Positions 12,565 through 21,454 of a DNA stretch of 64,000 bases are shown here, piece by piece (the stretch's first letter is position 1; every line of letters begins with the position of its first letter). Source of the DNA: Symbiotaphrina buchneri. Its lineage: Eukaryota; Ascomycota; Symbiotaphrinales; Symbiotaphrinaceae. The position numbers were made by a program, and so were the translations under genes. The stretch lies in NCBI GenBank assembly GCA_001599915.1, contig BCIG01000015.1, forward strand, positions 496,001 to 560,000. Direction: 5' to 3'. The notes under the pieces were generated by a model. The model worked only from the letters and a program-made list of their open reading frames with translations, searched no databases and was not told where the DNA came from.

Positions 12565-13766
12565 ATGGCTTCTTCTGGTTTCATCCCTCAGCTTTCATCA
12601 TCTCGGATTCGTTCCAACGATGAGCCAGAGAGTCAGTCTGCGGCATCCAGGACTTCATCTCGACCACACCGCCATCGCAAACCTGTACTACGGGTCGTGC
12701 CCGAGCACCTAAATCAAATTTACCAGGCTCCTGATACTCAGCAGCGAAAAGGCAACATGGCGTACGGTATCGGTCCCGCCAATCTTACCTTCTTGAACGC
12801 TCCTGGCGCACGTCAGTTCCCTCAGCTTGACCACGACCTCATTGACTCTACCCTTGCTGGGGTTACCACCCACATCCATCTTATCGTGCAGGATGGCGGG
12901 AAGCGGCTCACGGATCAGTCCAACTTGGAATATGCAAACATCGCACTCTTTGGACCCATCGAAAGCCTCAAGCACATCTTCAATGCCTATGGACGTTCTA
13001 TCAAGGCGTGGTATGGTCGTGTCAGGGGCATGAAGATTCGCTCTCAGGAACTCCGTACGTCTCCATCTTCTCCCATTGTGGACCGATACTGTTCCTACTC
13101 TAGATGATTCTGCCACAGGGATTACGCAGCTAACGTCATTTAGAGGTGCTTAAGACCAGCGACGGTGGTAGCAACCTCGGCAGATGCGTCAGCTTCATCT
13201 CGGAGGCCCTCGCAGAATTGCCTGATGTCGATGTCAACTATATCGGCACTTGGCAGATAATGATGGATAACCTGGGCAAGCACCTCCCGCAGCTCAGGGA
13301 GATAATGGAACTTTTGAAATCCATGGTTGAAGAGGGCAACGAGGTCACGGAGCCTGGCATCATCCAGCAAAAGTACCAGGAGATGATCGACCCTTCACCT
13401 GCACCGGGAAGCATGCCTGTTGTGTTTGACGAAGACTTGTGGTACTTCATGCAGCAACGCCGTACGATTGCCCAGCCTCGTCCACCCACGCCTCAAGCCC
13501 CGGAGACTCCCGACTGGAAGCACAGCCTCAGGAGGTATGGTCTGGCAAATCTGTCGATCGGAGAGGTCGAGATCGAGACTTTCCAACGCGTTTGGCTCGT
13601 CCTTGATGCCTTAGAGGGACAGATCCAAGGGCTTATCGCTACCTGCAAGCAATATGGGGACGACGCGCGTGTTGTCCACCTTACCTGGAACAAGTGGATC
13701 ACTCTTGAGAGACAGTACTATCCTGCGTCCCCGGGCGATGGCAATGATTTGGTCATGCTATCATGA
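12565..13766 (+). CDS. Uncharacterised protein, 370 aa, 2 exons
   Basis: Not recognised. Exons 12565-13054 and 13144-13766 join in frame through an 89-bp intron (GTACGT donor, GCTAAC branch, TTTAG acceptor), giving 370 residues. The first 50 residues are Ser/Arg-rich and low complexity. The rest is a soluble mixed helix/sheet sequence with no signal peptide or membrane span and several aromatic-rich helices (WQIMMDNLG, LWYFMQQRR, FQRVWLVLDALEG). A Pro-rich stretch near RPPTPQAPETP separates two halves. The clean splice junction and codon use like its neighbours argue for a real gene. It could be a lineage-specific protein; no function is proposed. Confidence 0.75.
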
Positions 13767-14092
13767 CTGGAAGGCTGATATCGGTGAATTCAACCAGCAA
13801 TCTAGCTGCGTTGAGTGCAGAAATGGTTGAAGTTACTCAAGGGACATGGGATGATTCATGTCGCAAAGGTTAGCTCAGAACGGGATGATAACGAATCGTG
13901 AAATATGAACCGTGACAAAAGCCACTCTATTCGCTCTTTCAATGAGTGCTAATGACGAAGACAACAACCGCTCTTGAATACCGCCGCAGTGACAACGACG
14001 TGTACAGGGTATAGCCGGTGACTAGCTAGAACCAAAGCCTGCGATAGAATGCATTGCCGACAGCCTTGCCCAATGCACACGTTTTTAGCCCC
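13767..14092. other. Convergent 3' ends, no gene seen
   Basis: About 330 bp between the stop codons of the unknown gene and SRP40; probably 3' UTRs. Confidence 0.6.
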
Positions 14093-15637
14093 TTAATCAT
14101 CAAACTTAATCGCCTTACCGCCTGAAACATCAATCTTGCCTCCTCTATAACTGCCACGCTTTTTCTTATTCTTTTCTTTGGTGAACCCTTTGCCCCTCAC
14201 AACGCTGAGATCTGCATGTGCGCGGTTGGCATAGTCGTATGGCACATATTCGTTCGAGGCGAACTTGCTATCAACGGGGGTGTCCTTAGGTACTCGAGTA
14301 AAAGGCACCACTTGCTGCTTCTGTTTCTTTGCGGATGGGTTCGCAGGGCTAGATGTAGATGCGGTCGTACCGTTACCGGAAGGCGACGTTGAGCGTTTAC
14401 GTTTAGCAACTGCCTTCGCAACGTCCGAGGCTTTCTTAGGGGGGACAGTCTCTGTCTCGGAGACAGAAGCTGATGTCGCGGCGGAGGAGGCAGAGAGCGA
14501 CGAGTCAGACGTTTTGGCGTCCGATCCTTGAAGTGTAGCGCTGGAGTCCACGGAGCCTTTTCGAGGTTCGTTGCCAGCAGGCTGCTCAACGGCATTCTTC
14601 TTGGAAGATGATATAGCTTCCGCATCACTTTCGGAGGATGAGCTGTCGTCGTCGGATGACGATGCCGATGACGATGACGACGATCCTGATCCCTTCGCAT
14701 CCTTGGCTGTTTTCTTCGCATTGACAGCGCGTTTTTCTTGCCCGACGACGCCCCTCTTGCTTTCCGTGTTAGACTTCTTATTCTTATCCACGTCATCTTC
14801 TGAAGAAGAAGAGCTCGATTCAGAATCAGACTCTGATGATGAGCTGCTCGACGGAGAGGGCGATTTCCGCTTCAGTGACTTGGAGGTTTGCTTGGACGAG
14901 GTCTTTGGGACGTTTGATATTTCCTCATTATCAGCATCACTATCGGAGCCGCTACTACTGGAAGAAGAGTCCGTTGCAGAAGACGATGACGCCGAACCAG
15001 AGGAGCTGGCAGATTTTCCCGCGGTTTTGGCCTTGCCAGACGTTACTTTGTGTTTCTTTGCTGGTGCCTCACTCTCTGAGCTGCTGCTTGCACCACTCGA
15101 TTCGGAGTCGGAACTGCTGCTCGATGCGTTCTTCCGCTTCTTCTTCGTAGTATCCTTGCCAGCTTTCTCTACCTTGCCAGTCGATTTCTCGTCCTGGGCC
15201 TCGTCTTCTTCGCTACTACTGGAGCTGGTCTCGTCTTCCTTGGTCTGTTGCCAGCGTCTGTACCACTCCTTGTAGATCAGAGTGAGTTTTGGGATGCCTT
15301 TCTCGAGTTTGTTATCTGTAGCGTCCTTCCAATCGTTCAACTTCGACCGTGCCTGACGTTCCGCCTGGAAGATGCGAACGGTACTGTCGAAGCCGTAATC
15401 GCTAAGAAAGATGGCGACCAAGGTGAGCAGTTGCATGGGTGGCGCCGACATCTTGCCTGGTACGCCCACGGCGCGTCGCTTGAGGTATTTGATGGCTTCA
15501 TTACGCTCTTGCTCCTCTTTCTGTTTTTGTTCATCAGATTTAGGTTTTGGGTTCAAGACGGGATTCTCCTCATCCGGCGGGAACAGCCACGCAGGTTGGG
15601 GCTTGTCCGGAGCATTCTTCTCCTTCCTCTTAGCCAT
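14093..15637 (-). CDS. SRP40: SRP40/Nopp140-like nucleolar Ser-rich protein with LisH motif
   Basis: Nucleolar chaperone-like phosphoprotein of the Srp40/Nopp140 family, linked to snoRNP and ribosome assembly. Single exon of 514 residues. The start is placed at the ATG of MAKRKEK (15637). The frame is open for 69 more codons upstream, but that part reads like 5' UTR. A LisH-like helix lies at about 65-95 (MQLLTLVAIFLSDYGFDSTVR). The centre (130-420) is made of alternating Ser/Asp/Glu blocks and Lys-rich blocks, typical CK2 substrate sequence. The C-terminus matches the SRP40_C domain: PFTRVPKDTPVDSKFASN, then YVPYDYANRAH and GRGKGFTKEKNKKKRGSYRGG-like residues. The low-complexity core makes a long acidic antisense frame on the plus strand, which is not a gene. 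Confidence 0.9.
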   Translation of the reverse strand: MAKRKEKNAPDKPQPAWLFPPDEENPVLNPKPKSDEQKQKEEQERNEAIKYLKRRAVGVPGKMSAPPMQLLTLVAIFLSDYGFDSTVRIFQAERQARSKLNDWKDATDNKLEKGIPKLTLIYKEWYRRWQQTKEDETSSSSSEEDEAQDEKSTGKVEKAGKDTTKKKRKNASSSSSDSESSGASSSSESEAPAKKHKVTSGKAKTAGKSASSSGSASSSSATDSSSSSSGSDSDADNEEISNVPKTSSKQTSKSLKRKSPSPSSSSSSESDSESSSSSSEDDVDKNKKSNTESKRGVVGQEKRAVNAKKTAKDAKGSGSSSSSSASSSDDDSSSSESDAEAISSSKKNAVEQPAGNEPRKGSVDSSATLQGSDAKTSDSSLSASSAATSASVSETETVPPKKASDVAKAVAKRKRSTSPSGNGTTASTSSPANPSAKKQKQQVVPFTRVPKDTPVDSKFASNEYVPYDYANRAHADLSVVRGKGFTKEKNKKKRGSYRGGKIDVSGGKAIKFDD

Positions 15638-16318
15638 GATGAGGTGCCCGAGCAGTTTTAGGGAAAGTACTAAGATGATGGCTGAGAACACGAGGGAAAA
15701 GGAACAGAGGAGGATGGGAGAGAAGATTTGTTGATAGGGATTGAAATAAAATAAATTTCGAGGTTGTGCTGAGCTTAGATCGGCACTAGACCCCAGCTGA
15801 CCTAGACTACGGTGGTTGCTGCCAACCTTGGGACTAAGCTTCAAGAGGTGAGCACAGGGACCATCGAGGTACCTTACAGGTATAAATCGGTAGGGTGGGT
15901 ACCTAGACCTCCTTACACCATTTGGAACTCACGGCAGGCATCACATCCCGCTTCTCCGTAGGGGGCTTTCGTATAGGTAGCAATATCTTGTGGTCTCCCG
16001 CCTTGAATGCCAACAGAACCTCCCTAGCTTGCCCTTCACCCTCGAAGATCGCAAACTGTCTAATCCCTCCTCCATCACCCACCTCCTTGGCGCCCTTCCC
16101 GAGAACCTCCCGGAATTGCTGGGGCTCGACCGCGATTACCTGACGCGCTCGAGGCGTATGGCACCCTGTTGCCTCTGCTCCGATACTGCCTTTCCAGGCT
16201 TCTAGTCTGTCCGCACGTTCGAAGAGATCCGTACGGACCTGGCCGTTGGACCACAGATTTAAACGTACTGACGGGGGTCATGCGCAGCTCGTAATACTTT
16301 CCATGAGTGGTGCCCGCG
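15638..16318. other. Divergent promoter region SRP40/SEC3
   Basis: About 680 bp with one GGTACCTTACAGGTA motif near 15869 and pyrimidine-rich stretches at 16035-16110. Short frames (15922-16143 and others) look like chance. No gene is supported. Confidence 0.55.
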
Positions 16319-18830
16319 ATGAATCCCGCAGACCCGTTTCAGCGGCAAGGTCTTATCCAGCCTTCGGGGGGAAGCGCCCGGTCCGTGGGCGACGGCATGA
16401 GCACTTCAAGCTCGGCCGGTGCGAGAAGCCGTGCAGAAAGATTCGAGGACGAGAGAAGGAGGATCATCGATAGCCTGTTCAGCAAGAGGGACACGGATGG
16501 ATCGCGTACGTTTTTCGGCTCGAGAAGCGGCATAAGACTCAGTGCTTGTCTATGCAAGCTAACATTCATGCAGTCATGGAATCCTACATAACCCATATCC
16601 GCATTATTGAGGATGCCGCATACCCTTCAAGCCCTCCGCCGCCTAGCTCTCCGCCGGAGAACAAGAAGGCCCGATTGATCATCATTGCCGTCCGTCAGTC
16701 TGGTCTGGTCAGGATGCACAAGGCGAGAGAGAATGCGAACGGTACATTCTCCATTGGCAAGAGCTGGGTACTTGATGATTTATCGGCTGTACGGTCTTAT
16801 ACCAATGCGGTCGCTGAGACCCCTGAAGAAGCACAGCACAAAGAATGGGCGAATGGGACCGGTTTGATCGTCACTATACAGAAGCCGTACTATTGGGAAG
16901 CAGGCACTACAAAGGAGAAAGACTTTTTCATATCAAGCCTGGTCAAAATATACCGAAAATATACAGGCGGGAAACTACCGCTCCTGGTGGGCTTTGATCA
17001 GAGGGAGTTAGAGCAGTTGACGGGTCCGCCTACACAGCAACCGAGAGGTATAGTTGCGTTGGGCAGCAGCGAGCAGTTAGCAGCTCAGCAGACATCGGCC
17101 AGAGGGGACAGAGGGGTACCACCCCCGCTGCAGTTCGGATCAAGACAAGGACCTAGACCACAGCCATCACGCGACCAGATGTCCAGTAGACCTGGGAGTA
17201 GGGATCCAAGTCAGCGACCTTTCCCTGAGGGCCCTACTCTAGCTACCCCTCCACCTCTAAGGACCCAGACCTCACAGGCGCAGATGGGACGCAGATCTGA
17301 GTCTCCTGCGCAAGGGGCCGCTTACAATCAACCCCCCCAAAGATTGTTGAACAAGTATCAAAGCACGGAATCATTCCGCGGCGGGCAGGAACCCTTTGGG
17401 GGCAGAACGATGACCTCAGGATCCAACGGGAGCCGTTTCGCTGGCGCCGGTGGTCCTGTGCCAGATTCCAGATCGAACTCTTTGCGACCGGAGACACCTC
17501 AAAGTAATTATAACGCGCCGCCGAGTCGGGATGGTGCTCCCTCGTTTGATTCAACTGTCAGTACGATGCAATCATCCGATTGGACCAAGCCAGCATTACC
17601 TGATCCTGCACGAGAATCAAGTCAAGTTACTCTACCCCAAGAGCGAGCCCTGGAATTTGTGACACCTCCCGAGGGATCGGTGGATGCAAGTGGTCCTTTT
17701 GGACCACCACTAGGAAATCAAGAGCGAGTAGATCGCGAAGCGGGCCAAGGGGCTATCGTTGCTCCTGGTCCCGAACCTTCAAAGGATTCGGCGTTGAATG
17801 GAATTCAGGTTACGGAATCGGCTGCGTCTTCAAATTTCTTTCCGAGGCCGGCAGCGCTACCCGTGGACCAGGGCGTCCCGGCTCCACCGCCAGTACCTCC
17901 ATCAGAACAGAAGGAAGAAGAAATACATCGGCCCGGTCTGGGTCCGATGATCAAGAAAAAATCCAGCAGGGATGTCGCCGGCGCAATACGTAAGGCTGCT
18001 CAAGCGTACAATGCCTTCAAACCTCGTGCAGGGGGGGCCGGTGAACGTCTGCGTGAGCGCAGCGAGATCAGCAACGAACCAGATGGTATCAACGCCGTCG
18101 TCCCTGCACCGTCCTTGCTGAAGAAAGTGGGTCAGGACGTGCCGAGAAGCGCTACACCAGATCACAGTGGCAAAGACGAGCTCAAATCACAGCCGTCAAT
18201 TCCTCATCTAAAGGTCACGACATCAGGCATACAAGATGCTCGAATGGACTCGAATACCCCAGTCACGCCTGTCGGCCAACTTGAAGCTTTAAGAGCAAGA
18301 TCACCAACGCCACCACCAATGTCGCCGAAGCGTGTGCAATCTATGCGACGAAAGAAAATGCAGTCGGAGACGCTGGATAAACAGCTTGCCGCTCTGGATA
18401 TCGATCCGGCACTGCTTGTTGGTAGGTCTCTCGGACTGGAGTCGGTTTTAGACGAATTCGGCTGGCCAGATGGCAAAAACCACATCAAAAGAGCGGAAGC
18501 GTTGGAAGCAGACATGAGGAAAGAGCTCTCCCGTGTCGAAGCAGGCAGTTGGCTGGACCATGTAGAACACAGGGACGAGCGTGTTGATGAGGTGGAGAAA
18601 TTGCTGGACAAAGCTATTGCAGAATGTGACGAACTGGAAGGATTATTGACCCTGTATGGAGTCGAACTGAGTGTAAGTGATGCCCGTGTCATTCAATGAA
18701 GCTCTGGGTTAACAATGTACGGCAGACGCTGGATGACGATGTTGCTTTCATAGAGGCCCAGTCTGAGGGTCTCTCCATTCGGACAGCCAACGAGCGACTG
18801 CTCCAAGCCGAACTTCAAAGAATGCTCTAG
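16319..18830 (+). CDS. SEC3: Exocyst subunit Sec3, N-terminal part only (C-terminal half absent)
   Basis: Sec3 marks sites of exocytosis by binding PI(4,5)P2 and Rho GTPases. Exons 16319-16505, 16574-18672 and 18726-18830 join in frame to 796 residues; introns are 68 bp (GTACGT, GCTAAC) and 53 bp (GTAAGT). Residues about 60-220 are the Sec3 PIP2-binding PH fold (SYITHIRIIEDAAYPS, NGTFSIGKSW, KDFFISSLVKIYRKYTGG). Residues 220-610 are a Pro/Ser/Gln-rich linker. From 615 comes the conserved coiled-coil start (IDPALLVGRSLGL, LDEFGWP, LLTLYGVELS, VAFIEAQSEGL). The frame then stops at TAG after LQAELQRML. Fungal Sec3 normally continues for several hundred residues of exocyst-binding helical rods; nothing resembling them lies in the next 475 bp before NAT. 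Either the locus is broken or the protein is naturally short. Confidence 0.85.
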
Positions 18831-19305
18831 GTCAGAGCGTAGATCAAGGTTGCTTCCCGACCATGATACCCTCGGCCTTGATGTCTTAATTGTGGCAATC
18901 TACAAAAATCATTGGGGCGGTGTTGAGTGGGCATGTCTTGGAAATGGATGTACTCGGCGTTGTGCTATGTAGAATGGGATCATGCACAGTAAACCTTCCG
19001 TCAACCGATTGTGTTACCCCACTGTACAAGCCTCCGCGGACATCTGTCAGCGGGCCAGGTTGGCGGCAACAGCGGTGCCTCTGCGGTCTCGGCTCTCGCA
19101 CTGGGTTACCAGAAAGTCGAGAGTGTGGTAGTCTAAATGCTGGTGAGAAGCGGCGGTGTTCCGTCCGAGCGCTAGAGAGATAGGGAAACATAACCTCAAA
19201 TTCAACCACGCATCACGGTGCGAGATTGACGAACCTCGGGCAGTAGAAAATGCAGTGACACTGTTCGGACCAAGTAAGTTAAGTAGCAGTTATTCAATCG
19301 CAAAT
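18831..19305. other. SEC3 to NAT spacer; expected SEC3 3' half not found
   Basis: 475 bp. All frames from 18831 close quickly and none resembles the Sec3 C-terminal helical region. It presumably serves as 3' UTR of the short SEC3 and promoter of NAT. Confidence 0.6.
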
Positions 19306-20244
19306 ATGGCCATCTTAGATCCGCAGCCTGTCTACACCGACTCGCAACTTGAACGCTATCTCGTCCATATCAACTATGACTATCCATTGGCAGCCGTCCG
19401 TGAGGCGATAAGGCGAGAGCCGCTGCATGAGCTCGGACGCCTGCAGAAGTACCAAATGGCGACCGTCCCATTCGAGAATCTGTATCTGCATTACTCCCGC
19501 ACGCATCTCAATTCGATAGACGCGCAAGACTTGTTTGTCAAGATTGTAGAGCAGGGACATGGTGGATACTGCATGGAAAACAATTGCTTCTTTGGCACCG
19601 TTTTACGAAGTCTTGGTTTTGACATCTATTCTGTCGGCTCCCGCGTGAGTTACGCGGCTGACGGATCTGGTGAGCAAGGCTATAAAGGGTGGGGCCATAC
19701 ATGCATTCTGGTGACCATCGAAGGCAAAAAATTCATGGTTGACGTGGGCTTTGGAGGCAACGGTCCCTTACGGCCCTTGCTATTAGAACATGGTACTGTC
19801 TCTCGAGGAATAGGCCCGGCGGAAGTGAGATTACTATATACCAATATCGAACAGAACACCAACAAAGACCAGAGGCTCTGGGTGTTCCAGCACCGATACA
19901 ATCCACACAGCCCATGGACAGACACGTACTGCTTCACAGAGATCGAATTTCTGCCCGAAGATTACGTGGTTATGAACAGCTTTACTGGCACACAAAAGAA
20001 TAGTTGGTTCACGTGGAGGATCGTGTGCGTGAAAACTATCTTGGATAGGGAGGATGTGATTGGTGTTCTGATGTTAGTGGGCCATGAGCTGAAGAGGAGA
20101 GTGGGCGGAGAGACGGAGCTGCTTGTTGCATGCCAAACAGAGCATGACCGTATAAGTGTTCTCGAGAAGTATTTTGGAATTGTCCTAACTGATGAGGAGA
20201 GGAGGGGTATTCGGGGAATGGTGACAGAGCTGAAGGGTAGATGA
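19306..20244 (+). CDS. Arylamine N-acetyltransferase (NAT) family acyltransferase
   Basis: Cytosolic acyl-CoA-dependent N-acyltransferase; fungal members acetylate or malonylate aromatic amines and can detoxify plant or microbial aryl amines. Single exon; start at the ATG of MAILDPQP (19306) because it aligns with the usual NAT start, although the frame is open 50 codons further up. 312 residues, normal for the family. The catalytic triad is complete: C89 in GGYCMENN, H131 in GWGHTCIL and D146 in VDVGFGGNGP. The early LGRLQKYQMATVPFENL motif is also typical. The C-terminal domain holds YCFTEIEFLPEDY. It follows the truncated SEC3 on the same strand and is convergent with the complex I gene that ends 81 bp further on. 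Substrate cannot be told from sequence. Confidence 0.95.
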   Translation: MAILDPQPVYTDSQLERYLVHINYDYPLAAVREAIRREPLHELGRLQKYQMATVPFENLYLHYSRTHLNSIDAQDLFVKIVEQGHGGYCMENNCFFGTVLRSLGFDIYSVGSRVSYAADGSGEQGYKGWGHTCILVTIEGKKFMVDVGFGGNGPLRPLLLEHGTVSRGIGPAEVRLLYTNIEQNTNKDQRLWVFQHRYNPHSPWTDTYCFTEIEFLPEDYVVMNSFTGTQKNSWFTWRIVCVKTILDREDVIGVLMLVGHELKRRVGGETELLVACQTEHDRISVLEKYFGIVLTDEERRGIRGMVTELKGR

Positions 20245-20325
20245 GGCTACCGCGCAACCCAGTGGCTAACAGTAGACAAGTCGAGATGCTGTTTTGTAAC
20301 CGGCGTGCTACAATATGAACTAACT

Positions 20326-20804
20326 CTATATGATCCGCGGCTCAACCTAATGAATGTCACCACTCGTCAGTCCGGAGGCTCCAAATGCTTGAGAGCAAAC
20401 CTACCTTCCATGGATTGTTCAGCTCATAACCTGCTGGCGCTTCCACTCTATCTGTCTGACCCCTTGGAACTCCAGTCAATCGCAAATCCCGATCCATCAC
20501 TAAGGGGCGGTTAGCTACACTGCCAGCGTCGAATCGGACGAGTGATCGTACTTTGCTGCACCAATCATTAGCATGAGCGGTACACCGGCAACAGCACGAC
20601 CGTTTTACTCACCCTGTCCCAAGCATCAATCGAATGCCGGGGCCGCTTGCCGCCGTTCTGCAAGAATTTGAGGGTTGAAAGACCCACGCCAGTGACGCCG
20701 AACATCTGTGCCCGAGTCAGTAACAGCTCGAACCGGGGGACCATATCGCATCGTACTCCCAGCATGATTCCATAGGGAATCAGCGCTTCAAATGGAACGC
20801 CCAT
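20326..20804 (-). CDS. NDUFA1: Complex I MWFE-type subunit (NDUFA1/NUO-9.5), 5 exons including a 4-nt micro-exon
   Basis: Small membrane-arm subunit of respiratory complex I. Exons on the minus strand: 20804-20757, 20705-20613, 20555-20552, 20499-20405, 20346-20326; introns 51, 57, 52 and 58 bp; product 86 residues. It starts MGVPFEALIPYGIML (short membrane helix), then MFGVTGVGLS, QNGGKRPRHSIDAWDR, QM, MDRDLRLTGVPRGQTD and YELNNPWKVEPRII*, in the order seen in fungal NDUFA1 proteins. The third exon is only CAAA. It is flanked by TGCAG before and GTACGA after, and the introns have CTAAT and CTAAC branch sites. Leaving it out gives AGG-TGA, an immediate stop; including it gives RQM-MDRDLRL. 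The nuclear gene for a second complex I subunit lies 9 kb away. Confidence 0.9.
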
Positions 20805-21454
20805 GGTGTTGTAGAGCAGTAGACGGTGATATTGCCCTCAGGCTATCAAAGATTGAATTGCTTGATTTATAGTACCAGGCCTGCATGCGAGAGGACAATT
20901 GGTTGAGGTGTGCGGTGCACTTCACGATGATGGTCGGACGATGGCGCTGCGCCAACGAACAGAGATGCGTCTAGACTTGATCTGGCGATATAAGCGAGCC
21001 CCCGACCCCAGCTCGTGGACGACGTCTCTGTGCCGCGCCCGGGAAGAAGGCTGCGATGAACGCGGAAGGCACTGGGTTTTTTGACGGAATTTAATCGTTT
21101 TACGCGTCGCATAGGCCGATCCTTCACCGTGGGTTGCTGGAACGCTGCATATGAAAGTGCTGTTGGGTGAGTTTTCGCGTCCTTCTGGCGCTCCAGCTGG
21201 GGTAGCTCACTCACCAACAACCACAGTGCACTGCTATGACACTGGCGCGAACATCTCATCGGCGTCTTACAGGCCAGTTTAGAGCATAGCCACGATAGGC
21301 AGTATCTGCAATGCGATGCGTCACTACCTGGCGTCCGTTCTGACGTACGCGACCTGGGGTTCCACTATCAGCTTGGCTCAGTTCTGCCGACCAGCTTGAG
21401 CAAGGTCCGCCGGGCATCCACTATCTGAGCTTCGGAAAAGACCAAGAGACTACA
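20805..21454. other. Divergent promoter region NDUFA1/SAS3
   Basis: 650 bp without a supported gene. The frames at 20867-21259 (minus) and 20899-21084 (plus) show no family resemblance. Confidence 0.55.

Noticed and set aside
14571-15275. Plus-strand frame of 234 acidic residues opposite SRP40
   Set aside because: It is the mirror of the Ser/Asp codon repeats of SRP40 on the other strand and has no independent family resemblance.
15638-15844. 69-residue N-terminal extension of SRP40 with a hydrophobic stretch
   Set aside because: The family starts at MAKRKEK-like sequence, and a membrane span makes no sense for a nucleolar protein; taken as 5' UTR.
20899-21259. Short frames on both strands upstream of SAS3
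   Set aside because: No family resemblance, no splice structure; the place is the divergent promoter of NDUFA1 and SAS3.
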